From Ramlibacter tataouinensis (GTDB lineage Bacteria > Pseudomonadota > Gammaproteobacteria > Burkholderiales > Burkholderiaceae_C): DNA of 18,316 bases. How positions within the stretch are numbered: the stretch's first letter is position 1; each line of letters starts with the position of its first letter. Below are positions 11,550-18,316 of the stretch, piece by piece. The notes below the pieces were generated by a model. The model saw only the letters and a list, made by a program, of their open reading frames with translations, ran no database searches and had not been told where the DNA came from. The stretch is from NCBI GenBank assembly GCA_002427815.1, contig DIZF01000044.1:1-18316 (forward strand). Direction: 5' to 3'. A program made the position numbers and the translations under genes.

Positions 11550-13991
11550 ATGTCTGCACTTTTCAGCCCGACCGCCCTGGTCGTTCCGTTTGAAAACCTG
11601 AGAATGAGCGATGTCGAGGCGGTCGGCGGCAAGAACGCCAGCCTCGGCGAGATGATCTCCCAGCTGCCCGGCGGCGTTCGTGTTCCCACCGGCTTCGCGA
11701 CCACGGCGCACGCCTTCCGCCAGTTTCTCGCCCACGCCGGGCTGGCCCAGCGGATCAACGCGCGGCTGGGCGCGCTGGACACGGAGGACGTCCGCGCACT
11801 GGCTGCCGCCGGAGCCGAAATCCGTGGCTGGGTCGAGGCCCAGCCTTTCCCGGCCGATCTGGAGAAGGCCATCCGCCAAGCCTTTGCCGCCCTGTGCGAG
11901 GGCAACGCCCAGGCCAGCTTCGCGGTGCGTTCGTCGGCAACGGCCGAGGACCTGCCTGATGCATCGTTTGCCGGGCAGCAGGAAACCTTCCTCAACGTGG
12001 TGGGCATCGAAACGGTGTTGCACAAGATGAAGGAAGTGTTCGCGTCCCTCTATAACGACCGTGCGATCAGCTACCGGGTGCACAAGGGCTTCGCCCATTC
12101 GGATGTCGCCCTGTCGGCCGGCGTGCAGCGCATGGTGCGCAGCGATCTCGGCGCGGCGGGCGTCGTGTTCACCATCGACACCGAGTCCGGTTTCCAGGAC
12201 GTGGTATTCATCACCTCGAGCTACGGCCTGGGCGAAACCGTGGTGCAGGGCGCGGTGAACCCGGACGAGTTCTATGTGCACAAGCCCATGCTCGAGGCCG
12301 GCAAGAAGGCCGTGATCCGCCGCAACCTCGGCTCCAAACTGGTCCAGATGGTGTTCGCGGGCTCCGACAAGGCCGGCAGCGGCAAACCCGCAGATGGCGC
12401 AGTCGCGAAGGTTCCGCTGGTCAGGACCGTGGACGTGCCGCTGGAGCAGCGCAACCGCTATTCCCTCACCGATGCCGAGGTCGAGCAGCTCGCCCGCTAC
12501 GCATTGCTGATCGAGCGGCACTACGGCCGGCCCATGGACATCGAATGGGGCAAGGACGGCACCGACGGCCAGCTCTACATCCTGCAAGCCAGGCCCGAGA
12601 CGGTGAAGAGCCAGCAGCTGGGGAAGGCCGAGATGCGCTACAAGCTCAAGGGCAAGGGCAATGTCCTGGCCGAGGGCCGCGCCATCGGCCAGAAGATCGG
12701 CACCGGGCCGGTGCGGGTGGTTCACAGCCTCAGCGAGATGGACAAGGTCAAGGCCGGCGACGTGCTGGTGACCGACATGACCGATCCGAACTGGGAACCG
12801 GTGATGAAGCGCGCCAGCGCGATCGTCACCAACCGGGGCGGGCGTACCTGCCACGCGGCCATCATCGCCCGCGAGCTCGGGATTCCGGCGGTGGTGGGCT
12901 GCGGCGACGCGACCGAGCGGCTGAAGGAGGGCACGCTGGTGACGGTGAGCTGCGCGCAGGGCGACACCGGCTTCATCTATGACGGGTTGCTGGAAACCGA
13001 GGTGACCGAGGTGCAGCGCGGCGAAATGCCCCAGGTCCCGGTGAAGATCACGATGAACATCGGCAATCCCCAGCTGGCCTTCGACTTCTGCCAGTTGCCC
13101 AACCACGGCGTGGGCCTGGCACGGCTGGAGTTCATCATCAACAACAACATCGGCGTTCATCCCAAGGCGATCCTGGACTATCCCAACGTGGATGCCGACC
13201 TGAAAAAGGCGGTGGAGTCGGTGGCGCGAGGCCATGCCTCGCCGCGTGCGTTCTATGTGGACAAGGTGGCCGAGGGCGTGGCGACCATTGCCGCCGCGTT
13301 CTGGCCCAAGCCGGTGATCGTGCGGCTGTCGGACTTCAAGAGCAACGAATACCGCAAGCTGATCGGCGGCTCGCGCTACGAACCCGAGGAAGAGAACCCG
13401 ATGCTCGGTTTTCGCGGCGCAGCGCGCTACATCAGCTCCGAGTTCCGGGAAGCGTTTGCGATGGAGTGCGAGGCCCTGCGCCGTGTGCGCAACGAGATGG
13501 GCCTGACCAACGTCCAGGTCATGGTGCCATTTGTGCGGACCCTGGGCCAGGCCGATCGTGTGACGAAGCTGCTGGCGGAGCAGGGCCTCAGGCGCGGGGA
13601 GGGCGGGGACGGGACCGAAGCCTCCCGGCTCAAGATCATCATGATGTGCGAAGTACCCAGCAATGCCCTTCTGGCCGATGAGTTTCTGGCTTTCTTCGAC
13701 GGCTTTTCCATCGGCTCGAACGACCTGACCCAGCTCACACTGGGCCTGGACCGCGATTCAGGCCTGGAACTGCTGGCGGCAGACTTCGACGAACGCGACC
13801 CGGCCGTCAAGGCCCTGCTTTCGCGCGCCATCGCGGCTTGCAAGGCGCAGGGCAAATACGTGGGTATCTGCGGCCAGGGCCCGAGTGATCACCCCGACTT
13901 CGCGCAGTGGCTGGTCGACGAGGGCATTTCCTCGATTTCGCTGAATCCCGACAGCGTGATCGCGACCTGGCGGCGGCTCGCCGGCGGCTGA
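11550..13991 (+). CDS. ppsA: Phosphoenolpyruvate synthase
   Basis: This encodes an 813-residue enzyme that converts pyruvate, ATP and water to PEP, AMP and phosphate, the entry step of gluconeogenesis from pyruvate and lactate. The N-terminal ATP-grasp domain (about residues 15-355) includes VGGKNASLGEM and VRSSATAEDLPDASFAGQQE. The swivelling phosphohistidine domain carries the catalytic His435 in GGRTCHAAIIARELGIP; the nearby Thr433 is the expected target of PpsR. The C-terminal PEP/pyruvate barrel contains GSNDLTQLTLGLDRDS and the catalytic Cys774 in GICGQGPSDHP. The length is normal. The ATG at 11550 follows TGGAG with 7-8 bases of spacing. Sequence upstream of it in the same frame is not family-like. 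Confidence 0.97.
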   Translation: MSALFSPTALVVPFENLRMSDVEAVGGKNASLGEMISQLPGGVRVPTGFATTAHAFRQFLAHAGLAQRINARLGALDTEDVRALAAAGAEIRGWVEAQPFPADLEKAIRQAFAALCEGNAQASFAVRSSATAEDLPDASFAGQQETFLNVVGIETVLHKMKEVFASLYNDRAISYRVHKGFAHSDVALSAGVQRMVRSDLGAAGVVFTIDTESGFQDVVFITSSYGLGETVVQGAVNPDEFYVHKPMLEAGKKAVIRRNLGSKLVQMVFAGSDKAGSGKPADGAVAKVPLVRTVDVPLEQRNRYSLTDAEVEQLARYALLIERHYGRPMDIEWGKDGTDGQLYILQARPETVKSQQLGKAEMRYKLKGKGNVLAEGRAIGQKIGTGPVRVVHSLSEMDKVKAGDVLVTDMTDPNWEPVMKRASAIVTNRGGRTCHAAIIARELGIPAVVGCGDATERLKEGTLVTVSCAQGDTGFIYDGLLETEVTEVQRGEMPQVPVKITMNIGNPQLAFDFCQLPNHGVGLARLEFIINNNIGVHPKAILDYPNVDADLKKAVESVARGHASPRAFYVDKVAEGVATIAAAFWPKPVIVRLSDFKSNEYRKLIGGSRYEPEEENPMLGFRGAARYISSEFREAFAMECEALRRVRNEMGLTNVQVMVPFVRTLGQADRVTKLLAEQGLRRGEGGDGTEASRLKIIMMCEVPSNALLADEFLAFFDGFSIGSNDLTQLTLGLDRDSGLELLAADFDERDPAVKALLSRAIAACKAQGKYVGICGQGPSDHPDFAQWLVDEGISSISLNPDSVIATWRRLAGG

Positions 13992-14012
13992 AGCGACGGG
14001 CTAATACCTAGA

Positions 14013-14028
14013 GCGGCCGCAAGGCCGC
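14013..14028 (+). other. GNRA-capped hairpin between ppsA and the DUF4212 gene
   Basis: GCGGCC (14013-14018) and GGCCGC (14023-14028) form a perfect 6-bp stem closed by a GCAA tetraloop in the 54-base gap. There is no following T run, so it is not a standard terminator. It may act as an mRNA stabiliser or processing signal that sets different levels of ppsA and the transporter genes. Confidence 0.4.
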
Positions 14029-14045
14029 GATGCGATGATGGCCCG

Positions 14046-14318
14046 ATGGCTACTGCGCAGGCACAGGAACGGCACGACCCGCGCGTGCTCGCGCTCAAAG
14101 CGGGCCTGCTGACGGTCTGGGTCGCCGTGTCCTTCGTCGTGTGCTTTTTCGCGCGCGATCTGGAGTTCGTCTGGTGGGGCTGGCACTTCAGCTACTGGAT
14201 GGGGGCCCAGGGCGCGGTGTTGGTCTTCATCGCCATCGCGGCCGTCTACGCGACAGTGATGAAACGCCTGGCGCCAGAAGACAGCCTGCCGCCCACGGGC
14301 GTTGCTCCCGATGTCTGA
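14046..14318 (+). CDS. DUF4212 small membrane protein (symporter accessory subunit)
   Basis: This encodes a 90-residue protein with two hydrophobic helices (about residues 16-36 and 48-70) and the sequence FVVCFFARDLEFVWWGWHFSYWMGAQGAVLVFI in pieces typical of DUF4212. These proteins are almost always encoded directly before a VC_2705-type sodium/solute symporter and are thought to be its small subunit. The downstream symporter start overlaps this gene by eight bases (ATG at 14311, stop ending at 14318), so their translation is coupled. There is no clear ribosome-binding site before the ATG at 14046, and no in-frame alternative start nearby. Confidence 0.88.
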   Translation: MATAQAQERHDPRVLALKAGLLTVWVAVSFVVCFFARDLEFVWWGWHFSYWMGAQGAVLVFIAIAAVYATVMKRLAPEDSLPPTGVAPDV

Positions 14319-16392
14319 CCCGGTCGCTTACGCGGCGTACAAGCTGCGCCTGCACCGGCTGGTGGCCATCTACATCGTCGGGTTGGCTTTGTTCATGGCG
14401 CTGATGGCCTGGGCTGAGAAGAGCGGTCTGGCCCGGTCCTGGCTGGGACCGATCTTCCTGTTCTCCTCGTTGATGCTTTACGCCGGGATCGGCATCTATT
14501 GCCGCACCACCGATCCGCAGGAATATTACGTGGCAGGGCGGGGCATTCCGGCCGTGTACAACGGAATGGCGGCCGCGGCCGACTGGATGAGCGCGGCGTC
14601 CTTCATCAGCATGGCGGGCGGCCTCTACCTTCAGGGCTTTGGTGGAACCGAGGTGCAGGCCGGCGGGCTGGCCTATGTCCTGGGCTGGACGGGTGGTTTC
14701 TGCCTGGTCGCGCTGCTGATTGCGCCGCATCTGCGCAAGCTCAACCTCTATACGGTGCCCGACTATTTCACGGTCCGCTACGGCGGTCGCTGGCCGCGCG
14801 TGATCGCCGCGTTGGCGGCTGTGTTGTGTTCCTTCACCTATGTGATCGCCCAGATCTATGGCATCGGCCTGATCGCCTCCCGGCTGACCGGTGTGCAGTT
14901 CGAAATCGGCATCCTGCTGGGACTGGGTGGGGTGCTGCTGTGCTCGTTCCTGGGCGGCATGCGGGCCATTACCTGGACTCAGGTGTCCCAGTACATCATT
15001 CTCCTGCTCGCGTTCCTGATTCCGGTTTCATGGCTTTCTTACAAACAGCTCGGCAATCCGTTGGCGCCGTTGGTCTATGGCGCGCAGTTGCAGAAGATTT
15101 CGGAAATGGAGCGACACCTCGCGCAGGATCCGGCCGAGCAGCAGGTGGCTGCCATCTTTCTTGCGCGTGCCCACGAATACGAGGCCCGTCTGCAGGATAT
15201 CGATGGCGCATTGCAGCGCGAGCGTGCGGCCGCCAAGCAACTGATCCGGGAGCTCAAGTTGCACGGCGCGGATTCGGCGCTGATCGTCCAGGCCAATCGC
15301 CAACTCGCGGCGCTGCCCAAGGACGCGGCGGCGGCGCGCGAGCAATGGGTCCGCGCCACGCACGAGAGCTACGAGCGCGCCAAGCCGCTCGGCGGCATGC
15401 CGCCGCACAGCCAGCCCTTCGCAGGGGATCCCAAGGGAACCGCTGGGGAGCAGGACGCTTTCAACACCTCGCGGCTGAATTTTTTGGCGCTCATGTTCTG
15501 CCTGATGGTGGGTACCGCCGGGCTGCCTCATCTGCTTACCCGTTACTTCACCACCCCGACCGTCGCCGAGGCCCGCTCGTCCGTTGCGTGGACGCTTTTC
15601 TTCATCGCGCTGGTGTATGTCAGCGCACCGGCGCTGGCCGTACTGGTGAAATTTGAAGTGATGAGCCATCTGGTGGGCAGCAGCTTCGATGGGCTGCCAT
15701 CCTGGATCGCTCAATGGGCCAGGGTCGATCCTTCGCTGATCTCGGTGGCCGACGTCAACGGCGACGGCGTCCTCCAGTGGGGCGAGATCCGGCTGGGCGC
15801 GGACATGATCATGTTGGCCACGCCCGAGCTCGGCGGTCTGCCCTACGTCATCTCCGGCCTGGTTGCCGCCGGCGGGCTGGCCGCCGCGCTGTCCACCGCG
15901 GACGGCTTGCTGCTGACCATCAGCAACGCGATCGTGCGCGACGTGTACTGGCACGAGGGCAAGCATCAGATGACCGCGGAGAGGCGCGTCATCCTGTCCA
16001 AGTTCGCGCTGCTGGCGGTGGCGCTCGTGGCAGCCATGGTGGCGTCGGCGAAGCCCGCCGACATCCTGCCACTGGTGACGGCCTCGTTCTCGCTCGCCGC
16101 CTCGGCGTTCGTGCCGGTGATGGTGCTGGGAATCTTCTGGTCCGGCGCCGGCCGGCGCGGCGCCGTGGCCGGCATGCTCGGCGGCCTGGGTGTCACCGTC
16201 TACTACATGCTGGCCAACGCGCCGGCGTTCCGCGGCTTCTTCGGCTTGCCGCCCAACCATGCCTTGTGGATGGGCATCCAGCCCATGTCAGCCGGTGTGT
16301 TCGGCGTGCCGGTGGGCTTCGCCGTGGCGATCGCCGTCAGCCTCTCGTGCGAGCCCCGACGCGCCGCCAGCCCGGCGCGGGCCCAGGGATAG
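14311..16392 (+). CDS. VC_2705-type sodium/solute symporter (SSS family, ActP-like)
   Basis: This encodes a 693-residue SSS-family transporter with about 13 membrane helices, probably for acetate or a similar small carboxylate; the substrate is inferred. Seen: EYYVAGRGIPAVYNGMAAAADWMSAASFISMAG near the N-terminus, LYTVPDYFTVRYG, ITWTQVSQYIILL, and GLAAALSTADGLLLTISNAIVRDVY. The protein is longer than typical ActP (about 550). One insert (about residues 255-383) is a charged, probably coiled-coil segment rich in Ala, Gln, Glu and Arg. A second loop holds a canonical EF-hand loop DVNGDGVLQWGE (481-492). Both interrupt membrane segments. The start at 14311 is the ATG overlapping the DUF4212 stop; an ATG-like codon at 14302 is less likely. 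Confidence 0.92.
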   Translation: MSDPVAYAAYKLRLHRLVAIYIVGLALFMALMAWAEKSGLARSWLGPIFLFSSLMLYAGIGIYCRTTDPQEYYVAGRGIPAVYNGMAAAADWMSAASFISMAGGLYLQGFGGTEVQAGGLAYVLGWTGGFCLVALLIAPHLRKLNLYTVPDYFTVRYGGRWPRVIAALAAVLCSFTYVIAQIYGIGLIASRLTGVQFEIGILLGLGGVLLCSFLGGMRAITWTQVSQYIILLLAFLIPVSWLSYKQLGNPLAPLVYGAQLQKISEMERHLAQDPAEQQVAAIFLARAHEYEARLQDIDGALQRERAAAKQLIRELKLHGADSALIVQANRQLAALPKDAAAAREQWVRATHESYERAKPLGGMPPHSQPFAGDPKGTAGEQDAFNTSRLNFLALMFCLMVGTAGLPHLLTRYFTTPTVAEARSSVAWTLFFIALVYVSAPALAVLVKFEVMSHLVGSSFDGLPSWIAQWARVDPSLISVADVNGDGVLQWGEIRLGADMIMLATPELGGLPYVISGLVAAGGLAAALSTADGLLLTISNAIVRDVYWHEGKHQMTAERRVILSKFALLAVALVAAMVASAKPADILPLVTASFSLAASAFVPVMVLGIFWSGAGRRGAVAGMLGGLGVTVYYMLANAPAFRGFFGLPPNHALWMGIQPMSAGVFGVPVGFAVAIAVSLSCEPRRAASPARAQG

Positions 16393-16413
16393 TCCCCTAG
16401 GGATAGCCCTATC
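16385..16413 (+). promoter_or_regulatory. Repeated AGGGATAG elements upstream of the MFS gene
   Basis: AGGGATAG occurs at 16385-16392 and 16399-16406, 14 bases apart. The second copy also forms inverted repeats: GATAG/CTATC at 16402-16413 and the palindrome CCCTAGGG at 16395-16402. GGGA/TCCC brackets the TAG stop of the symporter gene. The cluster lies about 120-145 bases before the MFS ATG and looks like tandem binding sites for a dimeric regulator. The rest of the 137-base gap shows no gene. Confidence 0.4.
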
Positions 16414-16529
16414 AGTGCTTGCCCGGGGCTTCGCGCTGCGCGCCACTGCGGCGAGGTGCCGTGTCAGGCTGGCGTCAGACGCGCTGCGAACACTGGCCCC
16501 GCCTGAACAACATATGGAGACAAGACATC

Positions 16530-18233
16530 ATGGCTACAGCGTCAGCAACAGCCGCAGGGAAACCGAAGAGCGCGCCCGCGGGGATGACCAAGGAGGAAAA
16601 GAAAGTCATCTTTGCCTCCTCGCTCGGCACGGTCTTCGAGTGGTACGACTTCTATCTGTATGGATCGCTGGCGGCGATCATCGCCAAGCAGTTCTTCTCC
16701 GGACTCGATCCCACATCGGCCTACATCTTCGCCTTGCTGGCCTTTGCGGCCGGCTTCCTGGTGCGGCCGTTCGGAGCGATCTTCTTCGGCCGGCTCGGCG
16801 ACATGATCGGACGCAAGTACACCTTCCTGGTCACGATCCTGATCATGGGCTCCTCCACCTTCATCGTCGGCCTGCTGCCCAGCTACGCGTCGATCGGCAT
16901 GACGGCGCCTGTGGTGCTGATTGCCCTTCGCATGCTGCAGGGTCTGGCGCTGGGCGGCGAATATGGCGGCGCTGCGACGTATGTGGCCGAGCACGCGCCC
17001 CACGGCAAGCGTGGCGCCTATACGTCGTGGATCCAGACGACTGCCACACTGGGACTTTTCCTGTCCGTGATCGTGATTGTCGGCGTGAGCAACGTGTTGG
17101 GCCCGAAGGAATTCGGCGATTGGGGCTGGCGCATTCCGTTCCTGGTTTCGATCATTCTGCTCGGCGTTTCGGTGTGGATCCGGCTGAGCCTGAATGAATC
17201 GCCGGCCTTCCAGAAAATGAAGTCGGAAGGGCGCACGTCGAAGGCGCCGCTGACGGAATCGTTCGCGCAATGGAAGAACCTCAAGATCGTGATCCTGGCG
17301 TTGCTCGGACTGACCGCTGGCCAGGCTGTGGTCTGGTACTGCGGACAGTTCTATGCATTGTTCTTCCTGACCACGATCGCCAAGGTCGACGCCACCACGG
17401 CCAACCTGTTGATCGCCGGCTCTCTTCTGATCGGCACTCCGTTCTTCGTTATCTTCGGCACGCTGTCGGACAAGATCGGCCGCAAACCCATCATCATGGC
17501 GGGCTGCCTGATCGCCGCGCTGACCTATTTCTCGGTGTTCCCGATGCTGTTGAAGTACGCCAACCCGGCGCTGCTCCAGGCCCAGCAGACCACCAAGGTG
17601 ACGATCACCGCGAACCCCTCGGAATGCTCGTTCCAGGGCAGCCCGATTGCACGCGACATCGATTTCCGCACCTCGTGCGATATCGCCAAGCGCGCGCTGA
17701 CGCAGTCTTACATCCCGTATGACAACAAGCCCGGCGCCGAAGGCGCGCCGGCCACCGTCTCGGTGGGCGACAAGGTGTTCACGGCACCTGCGGCCACGCT
17801 GAATGCGCAAGGGCACGGCTTCTCGGCGGAGAGCGCCAAGGCCATCGGTGATTTCCGCAAGGGCGTCACCGATGCGGCCAAGGCGGCTAATCTGACGATT
17901 GCGGCCGACACTGGCAAGATGAACATAGGCATGCTGCTGGTGGTGCTCGTTTTCCTGGTCATCCTGGTGACGATGGTCTACGGGCCGATCGCCGCGATGC
18001 TGGTCGAGCTGTTCCCCACCCGCATTCGCTACACATCGATGAGCCTGCCGTATCACATCGGCAACGGCTGGTTCGGCGGCCTGCTGCCGACCACGGCGTT
18101 CGCCATGGTGGCGGCCACAGGGGACATCTACTTTGGTCTCTGGTATCCCGTTATCGTGGCGGCCGGCACCTTTGTGATCGGTATGCTGTTCATCAGGGAA
18201 ACCAAGGACGTGGATATTTACGCCCGCGATTGA
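16530..18233 (+). CDS. MFS transporter, metabolite:H+ symporter (MHS) type
   Basis: This encodes a 567-residue inner-membrane transporter. The N-terminal FASSLGTVFEWYDFYLYG is the hallmark of the MHS group (ProP, KgtP, CitA-like). MFS signature loops appear as GRLGDMIGRKYT and GTLSDKIGRKPI, and RMLQGLALGGEYGGAATYVAEHA is typical. It probably imports a carboxylate or compatible solute with protons. About 120 residues (342-463) between two late helices form a hydrophilic loop, probably periplasmic, with two cysteines (Cys366, Cys383). Ordinary MHS proteins of about 430 residues lack this. GGAGA lies 9 bases before the ATG at 16530. The frame is open further upstream but shows no family sequence there. 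It ends just before a strong terminator. Confidence 0.93.
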   Translation: MATASATAAGKPKSAPAGMTKEEKKVIFASSLGTVFEWYDFYLYGSLAAIIAKQFFSGLDPTSAYIFALLAFAAGFLVRPFGAIFFGRLGDMIGRKYTFLVTILIMGSSTFIVGLLPSYASIGMTAPVVLIALRMLQGLALGGEYGGAATYVAEHAPHGKRGAYTSWIQTTATLGLFLSVIVIVGVSNVLGPKEFGDWGWRIPFLVSIILLGVSVWIRLSLNESPAFQKMKSEGRTSKAPLTESFAQWKNLKIVILALLGLTAGQAVVWYCGQFYALFFLTTIAKVDATTANLLIAGSLLIGTPFFVIFGTLSDKIGRKPIIMAGCLIAALTYFSVFPMLLKYANPALLQAQQTTKVTITANPSECSFQGSPIARDIDFRTSCDIAKRALTQSYIPYDNKPGAEGAPATVSVGDKVFTAPAATLNAQGHGFSAESAKAIGDFRKGVTDAAKAANLTIAADTGKMNIGMLLVVLVFLVILVTMVYGPIAAMLVELFPTRIRYTSMSLPYHIGNGWFGGLLPTTAFAMVAATGDIYFGLWYPVIVAAGTFVIGMLFIRETKDVDIYARD

Positions 18234-18270
18234 TGAAGGGATCGCATCCCTTGCAAGCGGTGGCGACCGC

Positions 18271-18301
18271 AAAGCCCGCTCCGATGGAGCGGGCTTTTTT
18301 T
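18271..18301 (+). terminator. Rho-independent terminator after the MFS gene
   Basis: A 12-bp perfect stem (AAAGCCCGCTCC at 18271-18282 with GGAGCGGGCTTT at 18286-18297) closes on a GAT loop and runs into seven T (18295-18301). This is a strong intrinsic terminator 38 bases after the MFS stop codon. Confidence 0.93.
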
Positions 18302-18316
18302 GGTGCGCCCGGCAGG

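Noticed and set aside
11376..13235. Long minus-strand open frame (619 codons) opposite ppsA
   Set aside because: This is a typical antisense frame in GC-rich DNA, biased to His, Leu, Gly and Arg with no motif, while the plus strand is a clear PpsA.
15028..16260. Long minus-strand open frame (410 codons) opposite the symporter gene
   Set aside because: Rich in His, Gln, Arg and Gly and antisense to a well-supported membrane protein; a coding shadow.
16542..18272. Long minus-strand open frame (576 codons) opposite the MFS gene
   Set aside because: Low-complexity composition with no domain; it starts at the terminator and mirrors the MFS gene.
1..18316. CRISPR array, prophage or defence island
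   Set aside because: No regularly spaced repeats and no Cas, phage structural, restriction or toxin-antitoxin genes are recognised. Apart from the left-edge transposase fragment the content is chromosomal housekeeping and metabolism.

Overview
This 18.3 kb window is GC-rich chromosomal DNA that reads like a betaproteobacterium of the order Burkholderiales, most likely Comamonadaceae or a close relative. The reasons are the gene order surE-pcm-nlpD-rpoS-rlmD, an MHS-type transporter with a large loop insert, a kinase/universal-stress-protein fusion, the DUF4212 plus VC_2705-type symporter pair, and overall codon and GC usage. This placement is by inference; no rRNA is present.

Layout. The left edge (1-106) carries a fragment of an IS630-like transposase. 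It is followed by a terminator, a tRNA-His(GTG) gene and a zinc-free NADPH:quinone oxidoreductase gene, all on the minus strand. Divergent from the oxidoreductase is the stationary-phase cluster on the plus strand: surE (nucleotidase), pcm (isoaspartyl repair), nlpD (amidase-activating lipoprotein) and rpoS (stress sigma factor). A DnaQ-fold exonuclease gene and rlmD (23S rRNA m5U1939 methyltransferase) follow. rlmD converges on a minus-strand block that reads, in its own direction, ppsR, a calcineurin-like metallophosphoesterase, a Ser/Thr kinase fused to a universal stress domain, and a Bax inhibitor-1 family membrane protein. ppsR is divergent from ppsA. Downstream of ppsA lie a DUF4212 small membrane protein and a sodium/solute symporter, then an MHS-family MFS transporter and a strong terminator at the right end.

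How the genes fit together. The left half is a general-stress and maintenance unit. The right half looks like an organic-acid uptake and gluconeogenesis unit: two carboxylate-type transporters beside PEP synthase and its bifunctional kinase/phosphatase regulator. Between them sits a small signalling operon, a phosphoesterase translationally linked to a kinase-USP fusion, preceded by a near-consensus FNR/Anr-type site. This is the least characterised part and the best candidate for new biology.

Limits. All family calls come from reading motifs by eye. No similarity search, structure prediction or folding calculation was run. Promoter and operator calls are pattern matches only. No intergenic stretch exceeds 300 bases; the longest is about 194 bases, between ppsR and ppsA.
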